From Torreya grandis (taxonomy: Eukaryota; Streptophyta; Pinopsida; Cupressales; Taxaceae), in the NCBI GenBank assembly GCA_037957365.1, contig JARHVA010001737.1, positions 2,484,501 to 2,548,500 of the forward strand: DNA of 64,000 nt, read 5' to 3'. Made by a program: the position numbers and the translations under genes. Positions 46,727-59,639 of the stretch are shown piece after piece. The notes beneath the pieces are model-generated. The model searched no databases. It saw only the letters and a program-made list of their open reading frames with translations, and had not been told where the DNA came from. Numbering within the stretch: the stretch's first letter is position 1; each line of letters starts with the position of its first letter.

Positions 46727-48783
46727 TTTGGAGCAACTATTTCATCATCACTAATAGGGTCTTTAAGAGGTTATATTGTTTAATGATTTTAGATTAACAT
46801 GTCTTCTATTTTGATCTTTCTGATGGACAACCTATCTTCGTGCATTCTAAATATATTATGTCAGACCATAATCCCATCACTTATAGAGTGGAGTGGAGTG
46901 GTAATCACTTCAAAGTGCCATGCAATCAATTCTTCCTTAAAACTTCCATCTTTTGTCATGAGGCACCATCCATCTCATTTCCAGGGTTTGTAATCTTGCA
47001 CCACAACCACCTTACGCTACTAGTTATATTGAGTGGTGGAATAAGGCCATCTTTTATACCAACACCTTTCTTTAGCACTATGGTAAATAGGTAACACATT
47101 TTCGAAAGTGAGATAACGGAACTATGATCAATTAATATAGATTATATCTTATCTTTTTGAGTGCAATCCATTTGACTCACAAATGCAATACTTAGTTACA
47201 TCTCTCAATCACCAATCAAAGTTACAAATTGTCATTTGGCTAGAGGGGCACAAATTCATTCTCGCTTCTATTGGTTTAAAATTAGAGATAATGCCTTTGA
47301 ATAATCTTTACATATCTTAGAGCCAATCAAGTTTGATACATATCAAGGCCATCAATTCATCTCAACTATGACTTACTAATCTCCTTAACATCTTAGTTGT
47401 TTTTATGGACTACTATAAATTAGTGTTTCAATCCTAAGAGGAAATAATGGAGAGAACTCAAGATTTGCAAGAATGCTTATATGCTATTCCTCACAAGCTC
47501 AATCTAGCTGACTCAAAGTTATATGATGCATCTATTTCTCTTGATGAGATCCTTCATGCTCTATAATGCATGAGCAATGATAAATCTCTAGGCATTGATG
47601 GATTCCCCTGTGAATTTTATGAAGCCACTTAGGACTTCATTGGCCTTGATTTGCTTCATGTCTACAAAGAAACATTACAAAAAATCCTTGGGATCCATTA
47701 TTAATAAAGGATACATTTAATTTATCCCCAAGGTCAATGATTACCAATTGGGGCCCCATCACCCTCCTCAATGTGTCATATAAAATCCTTTTTAAAGCTC
47801 TTGTTAATAGCCTTTGGATTCTTCTTCATGTCATTTTCAGACTAGAGGAAATATGTTTAATCAAAAGTAGATATATCTTAGATAACCTTATTGTTTTTGT
47901 GGATGGAAAGAAGTCAGTGATAACCTCTCTTCAATGAATTATCTTTCTAAAATGAGATTTCAAAAAATCCTATGATAAGATTGAGTGGCCTTTTTATTCT
48001 TTCCATGTTTCAAGCTCTTAGCTTCAACCAATTCTATTTTTTCAGCTATCTAAACTCTTTCTCAGACACATCAACCTATTTCACTATCAATGGGGTCGAG
48101 TCTAAATTTTTTGGCCTCTTCTGCTCTATACAGTAAGGTTGTCTTTTTACACTAGCCTTTTATGTTTTATCTGTTAAATCTATTAGATATTTATTAGATC
48201 ATAAATCTAAGGAAGGTCTCATCAGGGGAATTTTTCTTCTTAACAAATCCTCATGTCTCATCAATGCCCATTTTTTTGATGATAATTTTATTACTCTTGA
48301 AGAGCAAGAAAAATATTTTATGGAGATTTTACGTTGCATGGACATTATTTGTAAAGCTTTTGGATCCATCTTGTAGTGTTATAAAACCCAATGCTTCAAA
48401 CAAAGTATGATGCCCATACTTTATTGATTACTCCAATACAAATGGAAATGGATTCTTTAAGGGGATTAATTTAAATTCTTGGGCATTCCCTTTGTATTCA
48501 TAAGTTCCCTCGCAGATTTGTGGCACTATGCCACGAACATAGTAGAGAAAAAAGTTGAGTACTGAGTCATTGATCCCCTCTCTTTAGCAGGGAAATTTTA
48601 GGTGTGTACTAAGGTTTTGGTTGCTAATCATGTCTACTATTCTTCCTACTAAGCCCCTTCTAAAGCCTCCTATGACAAGTTGGTAAAGATTCTCATAGAC
48701 TTTCTTTGCCCTAATACCTAACAAGATCGAGGGTTCCACATAGTTGATTGGGATATTTGTTGTCTTCCTCACAATAAATGTGG
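46727..48783 (+). pseudogene. LINE (L1-like) ORF2, part 1: endonuclease end and reverse transcriptase
   Basis: Non-LTR retrotransposon. It opens with the end of the endonuclease (FVHSKYIMSDHNPITYRVEW, 46828-46887, with the SDHNP motif). RT starts near 47590 with GIDGFPCEFYEAT, then ITNWGPITLLNVSYKILFKAL near 47737-47800 and the catalytic FFDDN box at about 48271-48285, where FADD is usual. Later landmarks are FKFLGIPF-like residues near 48470 and a WDICCLPHNKCG stretch ending at 48783. There are many stops. The 5' part with ORF1 is missing, so it is 5'-truncated. It is interrupted by a solo LTR and resumes at 50350. Confidence 0.83.
48779..48783 (+). repeat. Target-site duplication of the solo LTR, left
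   Basis: TGTGG directly before the LTR start, matched by TGTAG at 50350-50354. Confidence 0.7.
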
Positions 48784-50349
48784 TGTAATCATACTTCCCG
48801 TGACCCTACTCCCCCCTATGATTACACATTAGCTCACATGCAGACTACTGACCATGGTCATCCCACTTTGAGACATCTACCACCTAATTGGACCTTTCTC
48901 GCATCATATTCTTACCCTCCATACATCCTTAGTCTATCTTGGCCCTTTTGCACACAAGACAGGCCTTCTAGAGATTCCTTGGGGCCTTTTGGGAGACTAT
49001 TGACCTGCATAAGCCCTTGTTTGACCCAAGTTGTGACATGTGTAAAGGAAACCCATGGCCTAGGCTCCATGTTTCCTTCAATAAAGTCATGGCCTAGGCA
49101 GAACATGTCCAAAAGTGCATGTTTGGGCCCAAATAATAAAAAATGGCTAGTTTTAGGTTTTTGGTAGATTGGGGTTGGGATATATGCCTCATTCTCATTC
49201 ATTTGAGCCTCTCTCTTCTCTCTCCATACTCTCTCTTGATTCTTCTTCCCTTTATTGACTTTCAAACCTTCTTGAATATCTCTTGATTCATTCTTGTCAC
49301 TCTTAAGCTTGAGTGGTGACAGGGGATCCCATATGTTGCTACACATTTGTTTGGAGACTCCATTGATGCTCTCAGTTGTCCCTGCTTCCTTGTGGCCTGA
49401 TTTCAACTTCTACATTTGGCATTGCACCTGATTTGTGAACTTGGTTGGATCTCTTACACCATTGCAAGTTCTCACTTCACCTCTTCCTTTGCTCTTGGCT
49501 TTTAGTTTGGACTTCAGCTTGCACATAGCTTAGTCTTCCTCCTACATTGCTTCCTAGCTTGGATTCTTTGTTGGTAGAACATCTGCACATCTTATTTGAG
49601 TTTGATCTGAGGGCACTTTGTTATGCAAAGTGAAACTCCATTGTTTTATGTAGTGTATATGCCAGGGTTTAAATTTTTTTTAGTGATTTAGTTGTTTTGT
49701 GCATTGTTTAGAATAGTTTTTGAAGTTTATACATTCATATGTGGTTACAATATATCTTCATTACTTGAAATATTTAGCATCACAAGTTATGCTTGCATTG
49801 GAAACATTTTTATTGCATAAGTAGGACTCTACATGCTCAAAAATGAACTATACAACTTACTTAAACAATCTTTTTTTCATGCTAAACTAGAACATTGCAT
49901 TGTTAGAAAATAATAGTATTAAATTTGAAAGATAGCTCAAATTTAGATTAGGCATGCTCTTGAACCCTTTCTTGAAAATGTCTTTATTGCTCAAAATGTC
50001 TTTCATTTAGCGTGAAATTGCTTTAACATCTAGATTTACATTTCAATTGTTGGCTCTCTTTATTCAGTATCATTGTTTCTGCAATTTATATACAATCAAT
50101 AGTCTAGTCTTAGCTACTTGTTTTATTGTGGTTGCATCCACTAGAGGTATGTGCATACTATATGCGCTTGTTTGTGTTAGCCCTAACTTGGTTTACAAGT
50201 CTGTCTATAGCTTGGTGCAAGCTGGCAAACCAGATAGACACTATAGACCTATTGTAGCCCATAGAACCCTTGAGCCTTTTAGCCTCTTAGTGGTTTGCTT
50301 TAGCACCCTACCAGACACTGGTGGTTCCACTCAGATTCTTGGAGCTACA
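48784..50349. mobile_element. Solo LTR inserted in the LINE
   Basis: 1566 bp beginning TGTAATCATACTT and ending GGAGCTACA, with TG...CA ends and near-perfect 5-bp flanks. Removing it rejoins the LINE reading (CCLPHNKCG to IRIIDIYRKS). It has no internal domain, so it is read as a solo LTR, though a small non-coding element is possible. ORFs within it (48778-49167, 48912-49406) show no family signature. Confidence 0.75.
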
Positions 50350-51460
50350 TGTAGTATAAGGATTATTGATATTTATAGGAAAAGTGTTGCCCTTTGTGTT
50401 AAATGGGTTGTCAAAGTTGTTAAAAGTAGTAAATCTTGGAAAATTATCACATGTCATTGTATATCTTATGGATCTCCCTATGATAAGTCTAGTTTTAAAA
50501 ACATTGGTTTCCATACTTTGTTGATTAGCCCTACCCTAGTTAAAATTGAGTGTTCCTTTGTGGCTAAAAGTATTTGGAAAGCTTTTGAATTTCTCAAACC
50601 CCATTTAAAATGAATTGGTGATGGCTTTCATAGTGGTCTTTCCTTTGAGGATCATAGCTATGGTGGTCTCCTATTATGATAAATACTAGTCTCCTTTTAG
50701 CAGAGTTACCTATCATGAAAGCTTCAAGGATTTTCAAGAGAGGAATTCAAACTATGAAGGATTTAGTCTCAGCTCATGATTGGGCTCATTGGCCTTTGCT
50801 AATAGCTAAATTCAATTTAAATAATTTAGACTTACCAAATGTTATTCGTATTAGTCAAATGTTATGTTTCACAATTTGGGCTTGCACTCCCCACTTGCTT
50901 GGTTGAAAGATTGGATATGGAGCTATGATACTCATTTCAACAACTGCTCCCTAGGCCTCCTATATCAAGTAATGATCCCATTTTCTTTGGCTCTAGCTAA
51001 TCTTACTAGGCATTAGAATCTTAGTTCCTTGCCCAAGCTTTGACTTGCTTGACTTAATAGAATATGGACCACTAAGCTTGAACCCAAATTTGCTCATTTT
51101 CTTTGGTGTCTAGTTTATCAAGGCCTTCCGCTTGGAGATCTTTATCATCTTGGCTTTGCTCAACCCATGTGTCCGACATGTTCCATATTAGATTCCTTCA
51201 AGCATGTATTTTAGACATGTCCCAAACCTCAATCTGATTGGTAATGGGTTCATAGTATCTTTTAGTGCTTTCATCATGATCCTCTTTCTTGGCATTTGCC
51301 CCTCTTTGGGGATTTTATTAATTGGATAACATATATAGTTTTTTTGTGAAATTTTTTCAGAGCTGTTGTTTTGTTTCAACTATAGAAAGCTAAAAACTCT
51401 ATTTTATTTTAAAATGAAGAAACATCTTGTCATTTCTCTATCAGTGACAAGATGTTTGTG
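50350..51460 (+). pseudogene. LINE ORF2, part 2: RT C terminus and zinc-binding region
   Basis: Continues the LINE after the solo LTR. RKSVALCVKWVVKVVKSSKSW near 50376-50440 and FHTLLISPTLVKIECSFVAK near 50510-50570 are typical of the region after RT in plant L1-like LINEs. A zf-RVT-like segment follows near 51070-51240 (FAHFLWCLVYQGLPLGDL, then CPTCSILDSFKHVF, stop, TCP). An open reading from 50047 includes solo-LTR sequence at its start and is not a real gene start. The 3' end is near 51410-51460. No clear poly-A tail is seen. Confidence 0.8.
51420..51457. repeat. Perfect 13-bp stem-loop at the LINE 3' end
   Basis: AAACATCTTGTCA and TGACAAGATGTTT are separated by 12 bases. It sits just after the last LINE coding signal and could be part of its 3' untranslated region. 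Confidence 0.8.
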
Positions 51461-51639
51461 ATATATTCAATCTTTGTGTAGATTCAAGCTTAGGCGGAAA
51501 AGGTGACCATGGAACTCAGACATTTACAGGAGATGTTCAACCATCAACATTGTTGGTAGTGTGATGCAGCCTCCTCTTATGTGGGGCAATATTATTTCTT
51601 TGGCTCCTTCAGACCCCATAGATGGATGGATGGCCCCAA

Positions 51640-52000
51640 ATCCTTCATTGTAGAGTGCTCATTCACCAAAGGATGATCCTCCTCCTCCTCCTCCTCTTCC
51701 ATCTAGTGTGACCATCTATGCTTAATTTATTGTTATTCCTCATATAATTACTTTGGTGTTTTGTATCAAAGCTTCATTACCTAAGCATTTCTAAATACCA
51801 TAATTGCCTCAATTTGATGGAACTGAATATCCATTCGTACACCTTAAAGCCTTTCAAAAGGCTTTGCCATCTCATGCAATTCCTTTAATTCTATTTAAGT
51901 TGTTCCAACAGACTTAAGTTGTAACCAAGGCTTAGCTATAAGTATATTGTATGATAACTCAAGATCAAGTACATGGGAAAATGTATCATAGGTCAAAGGT
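51640..52000 (+). pseudogene. Possible gag scrap
   Basis: The plus-strand reading near 51800-51870 has LPQFDGTEYPFVHLKAFQKAL, which resembles the start of a gypsy gag capsid (LPxFxGT...PxxHLxxF). A (CCT)n-like run near 51670-51700 codes a proline run upstream. Stops surround it and nothing downstream matches, so the assignment is weak. Confidence 0.35.
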
Positions 52001-55000
52001 CTGATATAACTAAAAAAATAATGGTGCCTTATGATTATCTTTCTTGATTATCATAGGCTTTATCATCGTGTCTTTACTTTAAAACAGATTTATTCCTCCA
52101 TCAAAAAATATAAATTGTAAATACCAACCAACTAATTCTAATTTTTAACCTCGTATATATTATTGTCTTTTCATATAATAATTACATTTTAATATTCTAA
52201 TAATTAAAAATGTGTAAAAACTCTGTAAAGGATCTTGTTTCTTAGTATTCTTCATGTTTTTCAAAAAAAATTAATAGTACCATAAAATGATGTGAATATT
52301 GTCACCTATGTAAAAGACACTTGTCTCATATACAAAATGACTTGTAAAGTTGCGAGCGATATACAAATTTGTAAAGTATCTAATGACCTGTAAAGATTTG
52401 TCCTATCTAATGACCTATAAAGGTTTGTCCTATCTAATGACTTGTAAAGCTGTCAACTATATCACATACAAAACGACAATATAAACAATTATATTTCACA
52501 TGGGTCGTTCTTATAAAAATTACTCGCGTTAAAATTTATTCCCATTATAATTTTTAAGAAAAATGTCTTTATCGAAAAAGATGTTCATATCGGGCACCTT
52601 CACCACCTAATTGTATTTGTTTTGTTTTACACTCGATTTGTTTGGAAATATGTCAAATATTTTATGTCATAATTGTTTTATACTCTGATTTTTTTTAATG
52701 TTGTACTCTATCCCCCAAAATAAGTTGTAATTTATTTATTTATTTTTTATAAAATTAAAGAGAAAAGGTGAATTATTTGGACACCTAATTCTAATTATTA
52801 TAAGGTTTTTAAATTTGAATTATTTATTCTCCAATTAATAAATTTATTGTACGAATAATTAATGGGCTCAATTATGTAGATTGAATTGAGACGTTATGTA
52901 GATTTAATTGAAAGGCATCTTTCAATTATCTAATTTATTGCACATCCTCGGCAGTGACAAGAATGACATATATTTTTTAAGATATCTTAATCATTTATTT
53001 TCTTTAATGTGTTGACACATGTCGTATTTCTCTCCTTGTATTTAAACACCTTTACACTGTATGGTAACCGACATCATCTTTCTTTCTTCACTATAGACAT
53101 TTGAAAAAGGCTCATTGTTTTTATTTAGTATTATATTATGGGTATTTGGTGTATTTTCTTTATATTAATTATTGGTCTAAATTAAGTGTTCTTGATGTGT
53201 ATTGGTTACTCTTAATAGAATCTTCTCCCTTTTCTATATCTTTGTTTAGTTTTATTTTGATCTTTGTCGTTTATTGGTCCCATGTCAAGAGCACCCTGAC
53301 AATCCCAGCCCCTATTCGGTTAGTAGCATTAGTCAAACCCTTGTTTTGTCTCCTTTAAAGTTAGGTCTTCCTAGTCCCCTTTGTTTGCCTTTCTCACTCC
53401 TAATCAATGGAGGTTGGCATACATGCTAATAAAGTCCTAATTTGAATTCAACCTTCTATATGAAGGCAAGTGTGGTTGCTCTTTTGAGAATCAAATATAT
53501 CAAGTAAAATCATATTACAAGAGCACATGGTGAATATATTTGAAGCACATCATTATTATGTAATAATTTTCACTGACATATTTGTTATCACTATGGACCC
53601 TGAAAATTAAATGACTAATTAATTCACACTATTTTTTTTAATTATTAGATAACAAGGGTACAAAAAAATAACAAAAGGTTAGAAAAATCAAGAAATTACT
53701 AATACAAATTCATAGGCAGATAAAATGACATAAGCATTATAACATAGTTTCATGAAGACCTTAAAGTAGAAACAAAAAATAACCATACCAAGAAGAGGCT
53801 AAACAATCAACCAAAAAGAATAGTAACTAATATAACAACAAAAAATCAAGGGACAAAAAGAACCATTGGTGAAGAAGAAAAATAATAGTCCTTTGAAAGT
53901 AGCAACTCTTGATAATAGCATTTATTGGAATCATTCTTCAAATTGAGCAACAAAAACATTTTAAGGAAGAAAATTAGTGATAAGGATAGTGTTTTCCAAA
54001 ATTTCCTTCTCAATCAGGCCATTCTGTATAATCTTCACTGCCTCAACCCACCTACCAACTTCTCTCTAACTCCTGCAAGGACCAAATGCATAAAGATGCA
54101 CCATTACCACCAATGTTACTTTGATCTAGCCAAATACCAACTTACTCATCTCATCCCTTTAAATTTTCCTTATCAACATCCTTTATATTCTATATCAAAA
54201 TTTCTCCACTCCTTAGCAATCTCAAAATTATTATCTCCCGCTAGCCACCATGCATTATAGAGTAATGTGGATAACTAAAGTTTAGGATGATGATATATAA
54301 AAACATTTATCTTAGTTCTCAGTAGTTACTAAAACTAATATACATACCCCCAAAAATTTCCTTTTCTATTTTCAAATATCATAGGTTAAATCACATGAAA
54401 TAGGAGTGAGGAAATAAAATAACACACAACTTAACATGAACATTAGATCATATTTTTACGGACAGTCACTTGTTAGGAGTTTCTAGAGTGGTCCCGACAT
54501 TAATATCTTATCGCCTCCGAAAAAATTTCTTGTTTTTTCCGTAATTATGGCTACAAATTTCAAGTTTAGATTCAAACAATATATCTTATACAACAATATA
54601 TTCAAGATACATCTTCCTAAGCTTATGTATATGCTTTTACTAGTCATTTTTTAATAATACTTAGACATTGATAGTTGTAGTGGAAATGTATTATGAATGC
54701 TTAATTAGAAGTATTTCATTTAAATGATACTACATTATTTTAACTAAAACATGAAAACCATAACATTAAATTACATGCAACAAATTGGTATATTGCATTA
54801 AATCATAAGATTCAAGATCTCACAAAGAAAAAATTAAATCTAAATAGAAGGAGAAAATAATGATGCCAATAGTTTCATAGCTCCTCCAATCTACCCAATA
54901 TTTTAAAATTTTCAAAAATCATATCAAGGAACAAGATAGTGGAGAAAATGTCAACATCATCGATGCACAAAATAAACCCTACAACAAACTCCCATTTGGA

Positions 55001-56914
55001 TACAAATTGCATCTATTAGATGAATTTATTGACACAATTAAAACAACTAAGGAAATAAAATCATCAATTCAAATTGTGTTTGATGAGAGTGAAATCTCAA
55101 TTTATAGTTCATACAATGATCCCTTATTCATTGTAGCTTTCATAAATTCCAAAGAAAGAATTGAATTATGGTAGGTAATAATTGATATCTAAATTTGTAC
55201 ACTAAGAAATTTATTTAATAGCCTTAGATTTTTTGAAGAATATTTAACTTATGTATAAAGAATTACTCATGGATATGATGGTCTACAAAAAGAGTCAATG
55301 AGATGTATAACCTTTCTTATTCAAGTTGGACCATTTAAATTTAAATCTTGTTTCACGTAGTTCTTAACACTACTATATTTGGTACAATTGACATCACATT
55401 CTGGTTTAGAATTGTGTTGTCAATAATTTTTCTTTTTTTCATTAGTTTTTAAAAGTCAACTTTATTGGTGTCAACTTTGTGTCATAAATTATCCTGAAAC
55501 CAAAAAATAGGTAAACACAATTCGAGTGTATTAATTTTAAAAATATTGAAATAAAACATCACCATCCATTGATAAGCCAAAATATAATGACTCCTAGATA
55601 ACTAGTTGGATTCAATATATGGAAAAAAAATAAAAACAAACACACACATGGGATTGTTTTCTTTTTTAAATCTCATTTCCATTAATTAAGGATGTGTAAT
55701 TTGAAGATCCTCCTTCAACCAATCCTTTCCACAAAAACCAGTGAAATTTAGATTCATATAATGATCCCATTTGGTAGTGGTTGGGAGTATACTAAAAATG
55801 GTTGTAAACTCAATATTTACAAATGCTAATACGAATTGTTTCAAATTTAGTAAGAACTTTACAGAAAACCCATTTTGTTCTTATACGCCAATCATCTATT
55901 TGATTCATTTTGTGCATATCCTTCATATGATTTATTTTATTTTTTATTTTATTATTTTTTAACATTCAACCAAAAAAATAGTGACATATCAAGGCAATTA
56001 TATCTTGCATATTTTTTAATTCTTATTATTTATATTACACAAATATTAGAGAGGGTTGTTTTTTATTTATTGATTTTTTTTTCTCTTGTTATGTTAGGGA
56101 TGAGAAACCACTTTAAATGATATGAAAATAAAACAATGAACTAACCTTCATAGGTGATGTATTTCTATAGAAACAAATCAACCATAGGCCAAAGGTCTGG
56201 TAATGAAGATCGAGTAAAACTTTAAGTAGTACCTTCTACTACTTCATCGACTAACAAAAAAGTGTCCTCACAATGAGCCCCCCTTTTCACCATATAACAC
56301 CTTTCACCTTCCCTAAAAAACCCTATTACTTTTACAACTACTTTGTCATGAATATGTATTTTCATTCCACTCACCCTTATTACACCCTAAGCTCAATTCA
56401 TATCAAATTCCATTTTTAAAATTTTGTCAAACCCTTAAAAATTGTAAAAATATACATACCATCCTACCTCCTTGAAATTTTTGAAATAGTCATTCTCCCT
56501 TGAGGTTTAATGCTCTTCCAGTTCAAAGAGCATAAGAAGGGACCCCCCTAATAATAAAATAAATATTTACCATCATTAATATGGTCTAAATAATGTTGAA
56601 AAATAAATATGATAAAGAGAAAAAATTGGAAACCTTTTGTAAATCCCCATAGACATAATAAATAGGAAAAACTAACCATTGTTAATCATTATCATCAAGT
56701 AGTTAGTCCATAATCAAAACTCCCATCATCCTCAACAATAACCCTTTGTATCCAAAACCCACACAAAAGCCATCTTGTCAAAAGTGGCCTTTGCAATATA
56801 CCATTCAATGTGCTACACCCTTGACCTATAACATGTATAGGAATATATGTGGTTGACTTGTGGCCTCCATAATTATTTTTTCTTTTCTTGTCACATTTCT
56901 CTAGGATCTTATAT
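52001..56914. other. Unassigned AT-rich intergenic DNA
   Basis: About 4.9 kb without a supported gene. Short ORFs (53101-53358, 53925-54260, 55771-56120) show no domain or family signature. A small tandem repeat lies at 52377-52457. Decayed LTR or non-coding element sequence is likely but not shown. Confidence 0.5.
52377..52457. repeat. Three tandem 27-bp units
   Basis: Three head-to-tail copies starting TATCTAATGACC/T, at 52377, 52404 and 52431, with a few differences each. Confidence 0.85.
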
Positions 56915-57190
56915 TGTTAGTATATTTGGCCTATAGAATAACAATGGATATAATAGAGTATATATAGGAGTTAGTGGATATGAATTTGATATCATATTTT
57001 GATTTATGTTCTTATTATATTGTATGGAGATTTCCCCCTTAAACTGGTTCAATCATATTTACCAAGTATTTTTCTCTTTTATCAATCATTGTTGTGGATC
57101 TTCTTATTTTAATCTTAATTCTTTCATATATTATTGTTGATTTGTTATCAATATTCCATTGGTGTGAATTATTTAATTAACATCATTACA
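56915..57190 (+). repeat. Short copia-type 5' LTR (element H)
   Basis: 276 bp starting TGTTAGTATATTTGG and ending CATCATTACA, with a TATA box at 56959-56968. An initiator-tRNA-Met primer site follows after two bases. The partner LTR is not in the window. Confidence 0.7.
56959..56968 (+). promoter_or_regulatory. Element H LTR TATA box
   Basis: GTATATATAG in the short LTR. Confidence 0.5.
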
Positions 57191-57192
57191 AG

Positions 57193-57203
57193 TGGTATCA
57201 GAT
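57193..57203 (+). other. Element H primer-binding site (tRNA-Met type)
   Basis: TGGTATCAGAT matches the initiator-tRNA-Met primer site TGGTATCAGAG at 10 of 11 bases and sits two bases after the LTR. Confidence 0.7.
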
Positions 57204-57941
57204 ATTTTATTTGGGAAAGATTCTACAATAGAACTTTTTAGAGTGTAGTGATTTTTCTATGAGCTAAAGGATCAAAAAAATACTTATGATCTAGAAAAAA
57301 ATTATTTCTTCCATCAACACACTATTTCTTGAAGTTTTTTTTAATAAAAAATTATGGAAAAAAATTTCACACCCTTGAGAAAATTAGCAATGGTTTGATT
57401 CATCTTGAAAAGATTATCACAATGGTATAATTTTGTACTACACTTTTTTTATAACTTGAAACCCTAGATTCCATGCATTTCAAGACTGAACACCCATGGC
57501 CATGGACAATGGAAAGTCACTCCTAGAAAAATAGCTATAAAGGAAGACAAGGATTCAAAAACTTTTAACTCAGGGGATATTAATGTGTACTCCCACTTTT
57601 AAATAGAGATGAAAAACATGGGTAAAAAAGAATATATGGATAAAATTACTGGAGATATGGACATAATGTGAGGAATGATGCCCAATTTAAAAACTCAAAT
57701 TTTAATTATTTCGGTGTCATTATTGAATAAAAACATAAATCCACCTTTGAATAAAACTCAATATATCCATTTAAGGGTGCCTAACCATAACAATTGAAGC
57801 CCAAATATAAATTCAAGGAACTTGCTTCCAAAAGTGGAAGTGCACAAGTTTGATAGTACAGATCTGATCACCTAGATCAATCAAATCAAGAATCTATTTG
57901 ACTTACATTAGACCCCATGTTCACAAAAGGTGGTCATGCTT
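57204..57941 (+). pseudogene. Element H gag scrap, cut by copia E
   Basis: Plus-strand sequence after the primer site. Near 57850-57935 it reads KFDSTDLIT, stop, INQIKNLFDLH, resembling a retrotransposon gag N-terminal segment. The rest is poorly preserved and no zinc knuckle is confirmed. It stops at 57941, where copia E begins, so the remainder of H should lie beyond the right end of E, outside the window. Confidence 0.45.
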
Positions 57942-58992
57942 GAAAGGAATATGAGATTGTGAAAACAATTCCTTACAGTGACCAAGAGAGGAGAATATGC
58001 AAGTAATTTGAACTTGTAATATAATGATAAGAAAACACATAAAAATAAAAGTAATAACATACCATAACAAGTGATTTAAGTGGGCAAAACCCTTTCATTA
58101 AAAAAAACCCCACACTCCAAAGCAACTTAATGTATTACTCAAATCAATAAATTATACCATACACTTACAAAACAACCTTTTAGGAGCATCACCAATATAC
58201 TACACTTAGGAGAATAACTAATTACACAAAGATTCAGTGCATTTGCACAACTCTCTAGATTACAAGCTTACAAAACTTATCTACTTCATTCATTACTTTC
58301 ATATTACAATTATAAAAGAGAATACATCTATTTATAAGATTATAATATGGAGAAAACCTCATGAGCAAGGAAGAAATTTGCCACCCTTTAGTGGCACCAC
58401 TATTTAGCAATAGTAGCATGCTTGTATTCTTGTTAATTTGTCAAAAATGGATCCTCCACTTGTGACACATCATACTCCACTCTCACAAGCCTCCAAAACT
58501 ATGCCCCACTCTCACATGTGCCTCCAATCTAGAATAGTAACTTGTTTCCCACTATCTCATGTGACTTCACATGCTTCCAAGAGACTCTCCATCAAATTTT
58601 GACTTCTCCTTCCACTCAAGATCATGAGGACACTTATAAATTTTCCCTATATCCATTATTTTGTCATTTTTCACCTAGAGCAAAATCATGTGCATCTCAA
58701 AAGAGAAAAAATTGTCTCCTTAGTGGAGTAGTATGCCCCACTTCCACTCACATGCACTTACATCATGTAGATTCCTCCAAGGGCCATGCCAACTCATCAC
58801 AATCCACATCAACACCTACATCACCACTTTCATCACTTACTAAGTCACATGCACGGTCATTGCCAACTCACCAATACCACCTCATCACATGAATAGTGAC
58901 TATGAATAGTGTATCACGAATAGTTTTTCATGAATAATGTCTCATGAATATTGTTCTAAATTTTAAAGGTTGAGACACCTCAATTCCCAACA
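57942..58992 (-). repeat. Copia E 3' LTR
   Basis: 1051 bp. The sense start is TGTTGGGAATTGAGG (ends at 58992) and the sense end CATATTCCTTTCA (57942). It matches the sequence from 63205 to the window end. Confidence 0.88.
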
Positions 58993-59006
58993 TTATCCCA
59001 CTTGTC
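58993..59006 (-). other. Copia E polypurine tract
   Basis: The minus strand reads GACAAGTGGGATAA directly before the LTR start TGTTGGGAAT. Confidence 0.65.
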
Positions 59007-59149
59007 GAATACCTTGGAAGACCCAAGGGAACCATACAAACATGAACTTAACAACTAGGGGCCAAAAGGCCCATAGACTTCAAACACCATCTAAACTTAT
59101 TTATGTGCACGAGCTTAGTCAATGAATCTACAACATTCATCAAAGTAAC

Positions 59150-59560
59150 TACATTTATCAGCTTCACCCTTTCATCCTAGACCATGTCTCTCAAACAATG
59201 ATATTGTACATCAATATGTTTGGTCTTGACATGAAAAGTCAAGTTTTTTGCCAGGAAAATAACACTCTGACTATCATAATAAATTGTCACTGCACCTTAT
59301 TTCAACCTAATATCTAAACACAATCTATTAATCCAAATAGCTTATTTACAAGCATGATTAGTTATCATACTCTCAACCTTTATAGTGGATAAATTGACCA
59401 TAGCATGTCGCTTACTCATCCAAGTTATTTCACCATAAAACAAAGTAAACCCATAAGCACTGGTGGATCTTCTACTATCAACATCACCTGCCCAATTTGA
59501 ATCCACATAAATAATAATGTCAAGAGGATGTTTGTACATGATTACATAAGGAATACTCTG
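59150..59560 (-). pseudogene. Copia E RNase H
   Basis: The minus-strand reading 59539-59342 has IIIYVDSNWAGDVDSRRSTSA and ITWMSKRHAMVNLSTIKVES, the signature of copia RNase H, with the first catalytic Asp in VDSNWAGD. Downstream, toward 59150, the C-terminal part is broken by stops. It follows RT and precedes the polypurine tract, as expected. Confidence 0.85.
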
Positions 59561-59639
59561 AGGTACCCCACAAATATCTAAACACCCTTTTAACTATATC
59601 CCAATGAACTCTACCAATATTAGACATATAACGAGAAGT

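Noticed and set aside
48912..49406. 164-residue minus-strand ORF
   Set aside because: It lies inside the solo LTR, has no family signature and overlaps an opposite-strand ORF of similar quality.
50047..50613. 188-residue plus-strand ORF as a stand-alone gene
   Set aside because: Its first part is solo-LTR sequence and its second part is LINE ORF2. It is a chance fusion across the insertion edge.
53101..53358. Hydrophobic 85-residue ORF as a membrane protein gene
   Set aside because: AT-rich DNA readily yields Phe/Leu/Ile-rich readings. No upstream gene structure or family match was seen.
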